DNA of 64,000 nt from Lelliottia jeotgali (GCA_002271215.1 CP018628.1:2604001-2668000), one strand, 5' to 3'. Numbered from the stretch's first letter, positions 51,641 through 61,530 are shown. Notes: generated from the sequence alone by a model not told the origin. Made by a program: numbers and translations.

Positions 51641-52033
51641 TTAGCGGTAGTTGACGATCACTTCGTTACTCTGAACTTTCAGCGCGGGGATCAGGCGTCC
51701 GCCACCCGGCACTTCCCAGACAAAGCGCAGCGGTTCAACGGCGGGCACGCCGTCGAACGCGCGCGTAGTCCCACTTTCGCCATCAATTTCGGTACAGCGT
51801 GTTTGCGAGCACAGCCGCACGCGTAGCCCGGCGGGTGTCGGGCCGATCAGTTGATAGCGCCAGACCACCAGCGTCATCAAACCAGAAGCGGGCTCAGAGG
51901 CAGTCAGCGGTCGCGACGAGGCCGATACGCCACGATTGTTGAGCGTGATACCGATACTGCTCGCCTGCCACGTTCCCTCGCCTGCGGCCTGTGCCATCAG
52001 CGGGAACAACAAAATCCATAACCAGTGACGCAT
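51641..52033 (-). CDS. flhE: FlhE, periplasmic flagellar protein
   Basis: The 130-residue protein starts with a signal peptide (MRHWLWILLFPLMAQAAG) and has the FlhE stretches GTWQASSIGITLNNRGVSA (first part) and RLCSQTRCTEIDGESG, with two cysteines likely in a disulfide. FlhE is periplasmic and controls proton leak through the flagellar export gate. Its ATG shares one base with the flhA stop (TAATG). Confidence 0.94.
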   Translation of the reverse strand: MRHWLWILLFPLMAQAAGEGTWQASSIGITLNNRGVSASSRPLTASEPASGLMTLVVWRYQLIGPTPAGLRVRLCSQTRCTEIDGESGTTRAFDGVPAVEPLRFVWEVPGGGRLIPALKVQSNEVIVNYR

Positions 52034-54111
52034 TATTTCCCTCCAATGGTCGCCGTCATACGAATATGGCGGTTATCTGACAGCTCCAGATTCGACAGCA
52101 CCACCAGCTGCGTCAGGCTGCGACGCAAGAAGCGCGACAGCAGCGGACGCAACGCGTGATTGACCAGCAGAACCGGCGGTGCGCCAAGCATCTCCTGACG
52201 CGCCAGCGCCTCTTGCGTCTGGGCCAGCAGTCGGTCGGCCAGGCCCGGTTCGAGGCCGCCACCGCCCTGCAACGCCTGCAACAGCAGACGCTCAAGCGGC
52301 GTATCGAGGCCAATCACCTGCACTTCGCCATTCCCCGGGAACCACAGTTGCGTAATGGCTCGGCCTAACGCCACACGTACCACGGCGGTGAGTTCGTGCG
52401 GATCGCTTTGCAACGGCGCATGTTCTGCCAGCGTTTCCAGAATGGTGCGCATATCGCGGATCGGCACTTTTTCGTCGAGCAGATTTTGCAGTACTTTGTG
52501 CAGCGTCGTTAGCGTCACTACGCCCGGCACCAGATCTTCGGTCAGCTTCGGCATCTCCTGCGTCACGCGATCCAGCAACTGCTGCGCTTCCTGGCGACCA
52601 AACAATTCCGCCGAGAACTGACCAATCAGGTGGTTGAGATGCGTCGCGACCACGGTGCTGGCTTCAACAACCGTGTAACCCTGAATCTGCGCCTGCTCTT
52701 TCAGGGCGCTTTCAATCCAGATAGCCGCCAGACCAAAGGCCGGGTCGATCGTCTGCTCGCCTGGCAGCGTACCCGCCGCCGTGCCTGGGTTAATCGCCAG
52801 CCAGCGTCCAGGGTAGGCATCGCCGCTGCCAATCTCCACGCCTTTCATCAGAATGCGATAGCGTGCCGGTGGCAGGTCCATGTTGTCGCGGATGTGAACC
52901 ACCGGAGGCAGGAAGCCCATATCCTGAGCGAATTTTTTACGGATACTGCGAATGCGCCCGAGCAGTTCGCCGTCCTGCTGGAAATCGACCATCGGTATCA
53001 GACGATAACCCACTTCCATTCCGAGGGAATCTTCCAGCTGGACATCATTCCACGTCGCTTCAACCGCCTGATTATTGTCCGGCATTTTAACCGGCGTCGG
53101 CTCTGCGACCGGTTTAGTATCGCGTCCGCGCAGCCACCAGGCCAGACCGAGCAATGCAGCGGTAAACAGCAGGAAGACGAAGTTTGGCATGCCCGGCACC
53201 AGACCCAGCAAGCCAAGCACCGCCGCAGACAGCACCAGCACGTTTGGATTGGTGAACAACTGGCTGACCATCTGCTGGCCAACGTCTTCGTCGGTACTCA
53301 CGCGGGTCACAATAACGCCCGCTGCGGTAGAGATAACGAGGGCTGGGATCTGCGCCACCAGGCCGTCACCGATAGTCAGCAGCGTATAGCTTTCCGCCGC
53401 ATGGCCCATGTCCATGCCGTGCTGGAGAACACCCACCAGCAGGCCGCCGACAATGTTGATAACCATGATCAGGATACCGGCGATGGCATCGCCGCGAACG
53501 AACTTACTCGCACCGTCCATCGAACCGTAGAAATCGGCTTCCTGGGTCACGTCGGAGCGGCGTTTTTTCGCTTCATCTTCGCCAATCAACCCGGCATTCA
53601 GATCGGCGTCAATGGCCATCTGTTTGCCCGGCATCCCGTCCAGCACGAAACGTGCGCCAACTTCGGCGATACGGCCCGCACCTTTGGTGATAACCATAAA
53701 GTTGATGATAACGAGGATCACGAACACCACGATACCGATAGCAAAGTTACCGCCAACGAGGAAGTGACCAAAGGCCTCAACCACTTTACCCGCCGCCGCC
53801 CCGCCGGTATGTCCGTCCATCAAAATGATACGCGTGGACGCGACGTTCAGCGCCAGGCGCAGCAACGTCGTGAACAGCAGGATGGTCGGGAATGCAGCAA
53901 AATCAAGGGTTCGCTGGGTAAACATCGCCACCAGCAGCACCATGATGGATAGCGCAATGTTGAAGGTAAAAAGCAGGTCGAGGATAAATGCTGGCAACGG
54001 CAGCACCATCATCGACAGAATTAGCAGGATGAGAATCGGCCCGGCAAGAATTTGCCATTGCGTCGATTTCATGTTGCCGGGCAGGCGCAGCATTGCCACC
54101 AGATTAGCCAT
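52033..54111 (-). CDS. flhA: FlhA, flagellar export gate protein
   Basis: The 692-residue protein has eight N-terminal membrane spans (to about 330). It also has the conserved FHIPEP-type loop (ARFVLDGMPGKQMAIDADLNAGLIGEDEAKKRR, given in parts) and a large cytoplasmic domain (about 350-692). That domain docks chaperone-substrate complexes. It overlaps flhB by 8 bp. A 440-residue antisense frame over this gene is a shadow. Confidence 0.98.
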   Translation of the reverse strand: MANLVAMLRLPGNMKSTQWQILAGPILILLILSMMVLPLPAFILDLLFTFNIALSIMVLLVAMFTQRTLDFAAFPTILLFTTLLRLALNVASTRIILMDGHTGGAAAGKVVEAFGHFLVGGNFAIGIVVFVILVIINFMVITKGAGRIAEVGARFVLDGMPGKQMAIDADLNAGLIGEDEAKKRRSDVTQEADFYGSMDGASKFVRGDAIAGILIMVINIVGGLLVGVLQHGMDMGHAAESYTLLTIGDGLVAQIPALVISTAAGVIVTRVSTDEDVGQQMVSQLFTNPNVLVLSAAVLGLLGLVPGMPNFVFLLFTAALLGLAWWLRGRDTKPVAEPTPVKMPDNNQAVEATWNDVQLEDSLGMEVGYRLIPMVDFQQDGELLGRIRSIRKKFAQDMGFLPPVVHIRDNMDLPPARYRILMKGVEIGSGDAYPGRWLAINPGTAAGTLPGEQTIDPAFGLAAIWIESALKEQAQIQGYTVVEASTVVATHLNHLIGQFSAELFGRQEAQQLLDRVTQEMPKLTEDLVPGVVTLTTLHKVLQNLLDEKVPIRDMRTILETLAEHAPLQSDPHELTAVVRVALGRAITQLWFPGNGEVQVIGLDTPLERLLLQALQGGGGLEPGLADRLLAQTQEALARQEMLGAPPVLLVNHALRPLLSRFLRRSLTQLVVLSNLELSDNRHIRMTATIGGK

Positions 54112-55252
54112 CAGTGTCCTTCTCGTTCATAAAATCCAGTGCTTCAGGCACCGGAAGATTTTCAGGTTTCACAGGTCGTTGACCGCCTGCTAAACGCCAG
54201 CGTTTCAGCTGCCAGACCCAGGCCAGCACTTCCGCCACTGCGGCGTAAAGCTGACCCGGTATTTGCTGTCCAATTTCTGCGTGACGATACAGAGCACGTG
54301 CCAGTGGCGGGGCTTCCAGTACCGGCACGCGGTGTTCTGCGCCAATTTCGCGGATGCGCAACGCAATTAAACCCGCCCCTTTCGCGACCACTTTAGGAGC
54401 GCTCATTTTGTTTTCGTCGTATTTCAGCGCCACGGAATAATGGGTCGGGTTGGTGACGATTACGTCTGCTTTCGGCACATCTTCCATCATGCGACGTCGT
54501 GCCGCTGCGCGCTGCATCTGGCGAATACGCCCTTTAACGTGAGGATCGCCTTCCATCTGTTTGTACTCGTCACGAATATCCTGACGGGACATGCGCAGCT
54601 TTTTGATATGGCTGTAAATCTGGAAGAACACGTCAAAGCCCACCATCGGGATAATGCTGAGCACCACCAGCAACGCGCACAGCCCCACCAGATTCATGGC
54701 ATTGTTCATTGCCGTCAGGGGCGATTCGCTGATCAGGCGCATCATATCTGGCCAGTGATGCCAAAGGTAAAACCCGGCGGTGCTGCCCATCAAAGTGGAT
54801 TTTAGAATCGCTTTCAGCAGCTCAGCGCCCGTTTGCGCCGAGAACATTTTTGCAATCCCCGGGAAGGGATTGAGCTTGGAAAATTTGGGTTGCAGCGCTT
54901 TACCGCTGAACACCAGCCCGCCCAGCATGACGGGGGAAACCAGCGCCACGATAACGACGCCGGCGATCAGCGGCAGGAGCGCAATCATGGCGTCTTTAAT
55001 GAGCAGAATAATTTGGCTGAGGATAAGATTGGGATCGTTGACCATGCTGTGGTCAAAACGCAGGCCAGCAGAAAGCATACCCGCCAGTCTGCGGGCGAGC
55101 GACTCCCCTCCCAGCCAGATGATGCATACACCTACGATTAAGATCAGCAGGGATGTCAGCTCACGGGATCGTGGGATTTGCCCGTCCTCACGCGCCTTAT
55201 CTAGTCGGTGGGGTGTGGGGGCTTCTGTTTTGTCGTCGCTGTCGTCTGCCAC
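54104..55252 (-). CDS. flhB: FlhB, flagellar export switch protein
   Basis: The 382-residue protein has the N-terminal SDDKTEAPTPHRLDKAREDG, four membrane spans, and the autocleavage site NPTH (268-271) in ADVIVTNPTHYSVALKY. Cleavage changes export specificity from rod/hook to filament proteins. It leads flhBAE. In E. coli the next operon upstream is cheZ; here a fimbrial operon intervenes. Confidence 0.98.
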   Translation of the reverse strand: MADDSDDKTEAPTPHRLDKAREDGQIPRSRELTSLLILIVGVCIIWLGGESLARRLAGMLSAGLRFDHSMVNDPNLILSQIILLIKDAMIALLPLIAGVVIVALVSPVMLGGLVFSGKALQPKFSKLNPFPGIAKMFSAQTGAELLKAILKSTLMGSTAGFYLWHHWPDMMRLISESPLTAMNNAMNLVGLCALLVVLSIIPMVGFDVFFQIYSHIKKLRMSRQDIRDEYKQMEGDPHVKGRIRQMQRAAARRRMMEDVPKADVIVTNPTHYSVALKYDENKMSAPKVVAKGAGLIALRIREIGAEHRVPVLEAPPLARALYRHAEIGQQIPGQLYAAVAEVLAWVWQLKRWRLAGGQRPVKPENLPVPEALDFMNEKDTDG

Positions 55253-55758
55253 AGTGCGCGCTCTCTGCCCATTTCGTGGCGTTTATCTTGCCAGAGCACG
55301 CCCTAATCAATGGACGGAAAAGCCCGTATAAGGTGCCCTTTTTGTCCTGTTTGAGTTAAATCTTCCTGGTTTTATTGATAGCAACGTCCAAAAAAGGACA
55401 ATATTTTTTGAAAAAAATTAATTCAAAAAGAATGGGGAATGAAAGCCAATTTTAATTATACCTATTAAACATTCACCCAACAGACTTCGATTATTAAACT
55501 CAACATAAACCATAAATTCGGCCCTTACTTATATTTCATAATTATTAGTATCAGCAAAAGAATAATCCTGGAAAATACTATTAGAAACCAAGTGTCACTT
55601 TACAAGCCCACGATTATCTTTTACGTTAAATAATATCAGTTAAGCCACAACTACCTTTTAAAAAAAGTAATATTGCGTACTGGTGATAATGATCATTTCT
55701 GTCTATATTACTCCATCGTTATTACTCAACCCGTGCATAATTGTTAAGGACTTCATTT
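55253..55758. other. 506-bp AT-rich leader between flhB and the fimbrial operon
   Basis: No gene is seen. The half near flhB (to about 55330) has the GC content of the neighbours; from about 55340 to 55740 the DNA is strongly AT-rich with many A and T runs. It must hold the flhB promoter (a TTATAC-like -10 near 55325-55331 on the minus strand is a candidate) and the fimbrial promoter. GATAATGATCATTTC at about 55684-55699 is a partial Fur-box match. No inverted repeat of the fimS type was seen, and no recombinase gene is present. Confidence 0.6.
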
Positions 55759-56334
55759 ATGAATTTCCAAAAAAAGGTTGTTGTCGGTGCGTTTGTCGCC
55801 CTTGTTTCTGGAAGTCCCTTTGCGGCAGAAATGAATGCAGGGACGATTCATTTTACCGGTGAGATTATTGAACCCAGCTGTACCATCCAGGGCGATAATG
55901 GTTCGGACAGTACGGTTCCCCTTGGAACTTACCCTGCTTCATTATTCACAGACGTAGGAACGGAATCCACATTAATGCCCTTCTCTATCACCCTGACGGG
56001 GTGTCCGTTAAAAAGCGATGGCCTTCCTTCTATTCAGCTAACCTTCAATGGCACAACAACCCTGACAGCGTCGAAAACTCTGCTCGATGTCAGTACGATC
56101 ACCACGGCTGGCGACACGGCAGCAACAGGGGTCGGGATTGCAGTGACCCCAGACACCAAAGATACGCAGTATATCTCGATGGATGGCTCTGAAGGTCAAA
56201 TTGCTATCGAACTTCCGACCAAAAAAGAGGACCTCATCAGGGCTGATTTTAACGCCCGATATAAGTCATTTTCTAAAACTGTCACTGCCGGCCCAGCCGA
56301 TGCGGATATGACGGTAAATATTATCTATCGATAA
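55759..56334 (+). CDS. Fimbrial major subunit (pilin)
   Basis: From ATG 55759 (AAGGAC upstream) the protein is 191 residues, with a signal peptide cleaved near SPFA-AEM. The mature chain has the pilin pattern: GTIHFTGEIIEPSCTIQG, a paired cysteine in ITLTGCPLKS (Cys41 and Cys82), and a C-terminal beta-strand ending VNIIYR with the penultimate aromatic. As the first gene and the shortest subunit it is the likely shaft pilin. The exact fimbrial type is not recognised. Confidence 0.85.
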   Translation: MNFQKKVVVGAFVALVSGSPFAAEMNAGTIHFTGEIIEPSCTIQGDNGSDSTVPLGTYPASLFTDVGTESTLMPFSITLTGCPLKSDGLPSIQLTFNGTTTLTASKTLLDVSTITTAGDTAATGVGIAVTPDTKDTQYISMDGSEGQIAIELPTKKEDLIRADFNARYKSFSKTVTAGPADADMTVNIIYR

Positions 56335-56461
56335 CAGTCTCGTTTTCCATTCACAATAATCTCCTGATAGTGGTTATTGAATGGTCGTTCATTGCAATAG
56401 CCAGGAGGCTAATTCTGGCTATTGCAAGCTATTTTATTTTCACCCAACGCAGGCATTGTTT

Positions 56462-57154
56462 ATGCGTATTTTCACGCAGATTCTATTTTTACTCCCTGTC
56501 TTTTTGACATCGTTCAGCCATGCAGAGGGCATTCAGATCGGCCGTACGCGATTGATCTACGATGCCACTAAGAAAGAGATTTCACTGCCGCTGGTGAATA
56601 ACGATAGCATCCTTCCGTGGTTGATTCAGTCGTGGACAGATACAGGCGATGGCAAAACACGCGGGCCATTTATCGTCACACCACCGTTATTTCGTCTCGA
56701 TCCTCAGAAAGAACAGAGTCTGCGTATCGCATGGAATGGAACGGCTCTTCCCGATAACAAAGAGTCGCTGTTTTACATGAACGTTCGCACTATTCCCGCA
56801 ACCGCTAAGGAAGACGACGATAAAAATGTTTTACGTCTGATCTATAAAACCCGTTTAAAGCTGTTCTGGCGCCCCGCAGGACTGGCAGGCACTCCCGTTG
56901 AGACGTGTAAAAACCTCCGTTTTTCCTTAAACGGGAGGCAATTAACGGTGAGCAATCAGGGCGCGTTTCACATCACATTCGACAGCTTACAGTTGGGCAC
57001 CACCAGGATTGATAAAGCCGACATGGTGAGCCCTCAGTCAAACACGCTGATCCTCGTTCCAGAGAACACTACAGGCACCCTCGTCAGCTGGCGATGCATT
57101 ACCGATTACGGCAATGCATCCGATAAATTTTCAACCAACCTGGCTCAGGATTAG
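56462..57154 (+). CDS. Periplasmic fimbrial chaperone (PapD-like)
   Basis: The ATG at 56462 gives 230 residues with a signal peptide ending SFSHA; a longer frame from 56381 would bury it. The PapD-type two-domain fold is supported by GRTRLIYDATKKEISLPLVNN, the short F1-G1 region VTPPLFRLDPQKEQSLRIAW (FGS type), YMNVRTIP, and the RLIYKTRLKLFWRP stretch. It folds pilins and hands them to the usher. Two cysteines (TCKNL, WRCIT) may form a disulfide in domain 2. Confidence 0.9.
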   Translation: MRIFTQILFLLPVFLTSFSHAEGIQIGRTRLIYDATKKEISLPLVNNDSILPWLIQSWTDTGDGKTRGPFIVTPPLFRLDPQKEQSLRIAWNGTALPDNKESLFYMNVRTIPATAKEDDDKNVLRLIYKTRLKLFWRPAGLAGTPVETCKNLRFSLNGRQLTVSNQGAFHITFDSLQLGTTRIDKADMVSPQSNTLILVPENTTGTLVSWRCITDYGNASDKFSTNLAQD

Positions 57155-57160
57155 AACAAA

Positions 57161-59620
57161 ATGACATGCGGATTTTGTTCAACGCCCAGCTTGCGTCTTA
57201 ATCCGTTCGCACGTTATTTGGGCGGCGTTTTACTGATAACGTCAAGCTTTGCCAGCGCGCGTGAATATCGCTTTTCGCCCTCTTCACTCGAGGGCGATAT
57301 GCTGATGCAGCAAGATATTGACCTGTCACTTTTCTCGCGATCCAATGCGCAATTGCCCGGTACCTACTCCTCCAGAATTAGGGTCAATGAGACCCGGATT
57401 GATGACATGGATATCACCTATCTCACTAACCAGTCTGGGGAACTGGTGCCGCAACTCACGCCAAACACATTACGCCAATGGGGAGTGGATATTGATAAAT
57501 ATCCCAAATTAGCCGCATGGGATGCCAACAGCCCTCTGCCAAATCCGCTGGGTGACTACATTCCTCAGGCTTTCGCAAAGCTCGATTTCGCATCCATGAC
57601 GCTGCATCTCAGCATTCCGCAGGCCGCCATTTACAGCCAGGGCAAAGATTATATTGCCCCTTCACGCTGGGACGACGGGGTTCCTGTGGCGTTTGCCGAT
57701 TACGCATTTTCTGGCTCACAGAGTGAAGATGAGTCCAGTAACAGCTCAACGAGCCAGTATTTGAATTTACGCAGCGGCGCTAACCTCGGTGGCTGGCGTC
57801 TGCGTAATTACTCGACCTGGAGTAAAACTGACGACGCAACCCGCTGGGATGCAATTAATACCTATGTGCAGCACGACATTGACGCAATGCGGGCTCAATT
57901 TACCGGCGGTGAAAGCAGTACGCGCGGAGAAGTCTTCGACAGCCTGCAGTATCGTGGCGTCAACATTGCTTCCGATGAAGAGATGCTGCCGTACAGTCAG
58001 CGTGGATATGCGCCGACTATTCGCGGTATCGCCAGCTCTAATGCTGAGGTTTCGGTACGCCAGAATGGCTATCTCATCTATCAGCAAAACGTTGCCCCTG
58101 GTGCTTTTGAGATAAACGATCTCTACTCCACCACTAACAGTGGCGATCTGGAGGTCACAGTAAAAGAGGCCGACGGAACTGAACACCGTTTTACTCAGCC
58201 TTATTCAAGCGTCTCGGTGATGCAAAGACCCGGGCAGATGAAGTATGAATTTACAGCAGCACGCTTTCGGGCTGACAGTGGCAGCGATCAAAATGAGCCC
58301 ACGTTTACACAAGGCAGCCTTATTTATGGTCTGAATAATGCCACCACCCTGTTTGGCGGTATCACAGCATCTGAGGATTATCAGGCGGCGAACACCGGGG
58401 TGGGGATCGCGCTGGGGGCTTTGGGCTCAATCTCTGCAGACGTAACCTTTGCCAAAGCGACACTCGACAATGACACGCAAAGCACTGGTCAGTCGTACCG
58501 CCTACTCTATTCCGGCAAAGTGGATGCCACCAATACTAACTTCACACTGGCAAGCTACCGCTACTCCACCAGCGGTTACTACAGTTTTGCTGACGCCAAC
58601 CAGAAATATGATCAGCACGAAGACGATCTCCTGTTCCGTTACAACAAGCGGAACCGCATTCAGGCAAGCATCAGTCAAAGTATTGCTGGCGTTAGCCTTT
58701 ACCTGAACGGTTATCAGCAGGACTACTGGCAAACATCACAAAAAGAACGCAGCCTGTCAGCCGGGATAAACACTGTTATCGACAGTATCAGCTTCCATCT
58801 TGCGTACACCTACAGTGATAACAGCGACACACATAACGACCAGATGGTCTCTTTCGGCTTTAGTATGCCACTCAGCCGATGGCTGCCCCGCGCCTGGAGC
58901 AGCTATAACCTAAGTAACAGCAAGCATGGCTATACCCAGCAAACTCTGGGGTTGAACGGAACACTACTGGACGACCAGCGCCTGAGCTACTCCTTGCAGC
59001 AGAGTCATTCGAACCATGATGGTGACGATACCAGCAGTGTGTACGCAAGCTATCGCTCGCAGTATGCCAATATGAACGCGGGCTATTACTATTCGTCGGA
59101 TAACTCCCGGCAATCCAGCTATGGTCTTAGTGGCGCAGTAGTAGCGCATCCCCTGGGTATCACTCTCGCGCAGCCATTAGGCAGCCAGTTTGTCATCGTA
59201 AATGCCAACCATGCGTCGGGGGTTCGCTTCCAGAATCAGCGCGGTATTCAGACTGACTGGCAGGGAAATGCGGTGATTCCGTCTCTTAGCTCTTATCAGG
59301 AAAACCAAATCCGCATCGACACCACCAGCTTGCCGGAAGATGTCGATTCCAGTGACACCGCGATCACCGTCATTCCTTCCCGCAATGCTGCCGTCGTGGC
59401 GAAATTTGATGCTCACGTTGGCTATCGTGCCTTAATCAAATTAACGCGCCCCGATGGCAGACCGGTTCCCTTTGGCGCCATTGCGAGCACCCTTTTACCC
59501 GTCATGAGCGGCATTATCGACGACACCGGTACGCTCTATTTAGCGGGCGTGCCAGACACGATCCAGATCGCGGTGAAATGGGGAAATGCCCAGGATCAGC
59601 AATGTATCGCCAGTGTTTAG
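57161..59620 (+). CDS. Fimbrial outer-membrane usher
   Basis: The 819-residue usher lies 6 bp after the chaperone. It has a signal region (to about SFASA), an N-terminal chaperone-binding domain, and a beta-barrel of FimD/PapC type. Recognisable stretches are RSGANLGGWRLRNYSTW, FDSLQYRGVNIASDEEMLPYSQRGYAPTIRGIA (in parts), YQQNVAPGAFEINDLY, TVKEADGTEHRFTQPYSS and the C-terminal DGRPVPFGA. One C-terminal cysteine remains where ushers usually have a pair. It secretes and assembles the subunits. Confidence 0.93.
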   Translation: MTCGFCSTPSLRLNPFARYLGGVLLITSSFASAREYRFSPSSLEGDMLMQQDIDLSLFSRSNAQLPGTYSSRIRVNETRIDDMDITYLTNQSGELVPQLTPNTLRQWGVDIDKYPKLAAWDANSPLPNPLGDYIPQAFAKLDFASMTLHLSIPQAAIYSQGKDYIAPSRWDDGVPVAFADYAFSGSQSEDESSNSSTSQYLNLRSGANLGGWRLRNYSTWSKTDDATRWDAINTYVQHDIDAMRAQFTGGESSTRGEVFDSLQYRGVNIASDEEMLPYSQRGYAPTIRGIASSNAEVSVRQNGYLIYQQNVAPGAFEINDLYSTTNSGDLEVTVKEADGTEHRFTQPYSSVSVMQRPGQMKYEFTAARFRADSGSDQNEPTFTQGSLIYGLNNATTLFGGITASEDYQAANTGVGIALGALGSISADVTFAKATLDNDTQSTGQSYRLLYSGKVDATNTNFTLASYRYSTSGYYSFADANQKYDQHEDDLLFRYNKRNRIQASISQSIAGVSLYLNGYQQDYWQTSQKERSLSAGINTVIDSISFHLAYTYSDNSDTHNDQMVSFGFSMPLSRWLPRAWSSYNLSNSKHGYTQQTLGLNGTLLDDQRLSYSLQQSHSNHDGDDTSSVYASYRSQYANMNAGYYYSSDNSRQSSYGLSGAVVAHPLGITLAQPLGSQFVIVNANHASGVRFQNQRGIQTDWQGNAVIPSLSSYQENQIRIDTTSLPEDVDSSDTAITVIPSRNAAVVAKFDAHVGYRALIKLTRPDGRPVPFGAIASTLLPVMSGIIDDTGTLYLAGVPDTIQIAVKWGNAQDQQCIASV

Positions 59621-59696
59621 CTGGCTTCCTCTGCGCCACCGTCTAACCCTACCGGCATCCGCACTGTTAATGCCCTTTGTCAGCAGGAACAATCAC

Positions 59697-60842
59697 ATGC
59701 GCATTAAAGTTACCTCTTTCAGCTGGGGGCTTATCTGCCTCATTCTTCCTTTTTCAGCCCAGGCGGCAGTGACGGTATTACATGATTGTTTTAGCGGCCC
59801 TCAAGATTACAGCGTAACTTACGATCGCGATCTCACCGCGAGCGAAAACAAAGCCAACACCGATGTCGATATTCCCGAACACCTTATCGGTGCGGGCGCT
59901 GAAATGGAGGCTAATTGCAGCTGCCCCGGTACACTGACTGCGTCAACGCAGATCATGGAATTAACGCTGGCGGGTAGCCCGCTCACTCAGGGGACCAGCG
60001 GCTATGGCATTCTCACCGATAAAATTGATATCGACCTCAAAGGATACAGCGACGCCATTAACTCCCCCGACGGTTCGGGTTTAAATGGGCTCAACATAAA
60101 CCAATACCCGACCATGCAAAGTTCGATGTCAAAAACGATCGAAACCATTAAAACAACCGAAGGAACAGCCAGCGTCTGCAGTGAGAGTACCAAAGTAAAA
60201 GATTCCGCGCCGACGCAGCGCAAATTCAAATGGAACGTTATTGGCGCTGTGCTTCACATTAAAAAACCGATTCTCGGCAAAGAACTCATTCCTTCAACGC
60301 TGGTGGTCCAGAACTACGCATGCCTTTATTTTGGTTCAGGCAGTTGTGACGTTAATACCGCACAGCTGGTTTCTAACATCTGGCTCAGCGGGTCGCTCTC
60401 TGCCCCCCTCAGTTGCACTATCAATGAGGGCAGCACTATTGAAGTTGATTTGGGCAACATCGTCAGCAAGCAATTCCGCTTTAAGGGACTGCCTCCACAA
60501 GGATTTACGTTGAAAGACATTGATATTAGCTACCACTGCGACGATAACGCCGTCGGGAATGACAACCGCATCAAATTGACGCTCAGTGCCGATCAGGGCG
60601 TGGTGGATAGCAGCGATCCGCTGATTGCCAAAATGATCGACAGGGATGATGCGGGGATCAGAATCTTTACTGACAACAACCAAAATGTGGCTCTCGACGG
60701 GAGCTACGCGTTTCCGATCACGATGGACAAACAGGGAAATGGCTCGGTACAAATCAAAGCGTCACCGGTCAGTACTACCAGCGAGTCGCCAGCACCGGGA
60801 AAAATGGAAGGGAATGTCACGGTCAAAATGGATTTACGCTAA
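59697..60842 (+). CDS. Putative two-domain fimbrial tip adhesin
   Basis: From ATG 59697 (CAGGAAC upstream) the protein is 381 residues with a signal peptide ending PFSAQA. About 200 residues with several cysteines (VLHDCF, ANCSCPG, SVCSES, YACLYFGSGSC) form an N-terminal domain, probably receptor-binding. A C-terminal pilin-like domain starts near APLSCTINEGSTIEVDLGNI and ends VTVKMDLR. Size and last place in the operon fit a FimH-type adhesin. The receptor is unknown, and the start of the usher-adhesin gap (76 bp) has no terminator. Confidence 0.75.
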   Translation: MRIKVTSFSWGLICLILPFSAQAAVTVLHDCFSGPQDYSVTYDRDLTASENKANTDVDIPEHLIGAGAEMEANCSCPGTLTASTQIMELTLAGSPLTQGTSGYGILTDKIDIDLKGYSDAINSPDGSGLNGLNINQYPTMQSSMSKTIETIKTTEGTASVCSESTKVKDSAPTQRKFKWNVIGAVLHIKKPILGKELIPSTLVVQNYACLYFGSGSCDVNTAQLVSNIWLSGSLSAPLSCTINEGSTIEVDLGNIVSKQFRFKGLPPQGFTLKDIDISYHCDDNAVGNDNRIKLTLSADQGVVDSSDPLIAKMIDRDDAGIRIFTDNNQNVALDGSYAFPITMDKQGNGSVQIKASPVSTTSESPAPGKMEGNVTVKMDLR

Positions 60843-60845
60843 GTG

Positions 60846-60875
60846 ATTCTCAGGCTGCACACGCAGCCTGAGAAT
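60846..60875. terminator. Hairpin between the fimbrial operon and cheZ
   Basis: A perfect 13-bp stem ATTCTCAGGCTGC/GCAGCCTGAGAAT with a 4-base loop lies between the convergent adhesin and cheZ genes. It lacks a clear T-run on either side but is a strong structure. Confidence 0.75.
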
Positions 60876-60885
60876 AGCTCGCCGA

Positions 60886-61530
60886 TTAGAAGCCGAGGCT
60901 GTCCAGCAGATCGTCCACCTGGTCCTGGCTGGCGACAACGCCCGCCTTGGTGGTATCGAGCTGCGGGCCGTTAAGCAGGCTTTCAGTCTCACGTTTAGGA
61001 CGCGCCGCAGGTTCTGGCATGTTTTCCAGCAGCACCATCAGCAACTGGCGCTCAATTTCCTGAATCACATCCATCATGCGCTTGATAACCTGGCCGGTCA
61101 GATCCTGGAAATCCTGCGCCATCATAATGTCCAGCAGCTGCGCATTGGTGAAACTGGTGTGTCCCGGTACATCGCCAAGATACTGGCGGGTATCCGTCAC
61201 CAGCTCACGCGCATCGGACAGTTCGATAGGATTTTCGAACCACTCATCCCAGCGTTTGCTCAGTGCTTTAGCGCCCTTCTCCATCTCATCCTGGTGCGGT
61301 TGAGAGGCTTCAACGCTGTTCAGCGCGCGCTCTGCTGCCTGAGCGGTCATTTGCACAACGTAGTCGAGACGATCGCGCGCGTCAGGGATCGCTTCTGCGG
61401 CTTCCGCAATCGCCTGATCGAGTCCCAGCTCGCGCAAACTGTCGCGCAACATGCGCGTCAGGCTGCCGATGCGGGCAATAATTTCGCTTGCCGAATGTTC
61501 TTCAACGGGTTTCATAGCAGGTTGCATCAT
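60886..61530 (-). CDS. cheZ: CheZ, CheY-P phosphatase
   Basis: From the ATG at 61528-61530 the protein is 214 residues, as in E. coli; a start three codons up overlaps the GAGGTG site. It has the long helical hairpin with [24 protein letters not shown], including the catalytic Gln of the QDxTGQ motif. The CheY-binding C-terminal helix is [14 protein letters not shown]. It removes phosphate from CheY-P. It lies 10 bp after cheY. Confidence 0.97.
   Translation of the reverse strand: MMQPAMKPVEEHSASEIIARIGSLTRMLRDSLRELGLDQAIAEAAEAIPDARDRLDYVVQMTAQAAERALNSVEASQPHQDEMEKGAKALSKRWDEWFENPIELSDARELVTDTRQYLGDVPGHTSFTNAQLLDIMMAQDFQDLTGQVIKRMMDVIQEIERQLLMVLLENMPEPAARPKRETESLLNGPQLDTTKAGVVASQDQVDDLLDSLGF

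Noticed and set aside
52630..53952. A 440-codon open frame antisense to flhA
   Set aside because: It lies wholly opposite a conserved, complete flhA. The product is rich in His, Arg and Gln, as expected from reading the reverse of a GC-rich gene, and no start signal or family is recognisable.
55268..55285. FlhDC-like half site AACGCCACGAAATGGGC before flhB
   Set aside because: It has an extra base in the spacing, only one half is seen, and it lies too close to the flhB start codon for a class II activator site.
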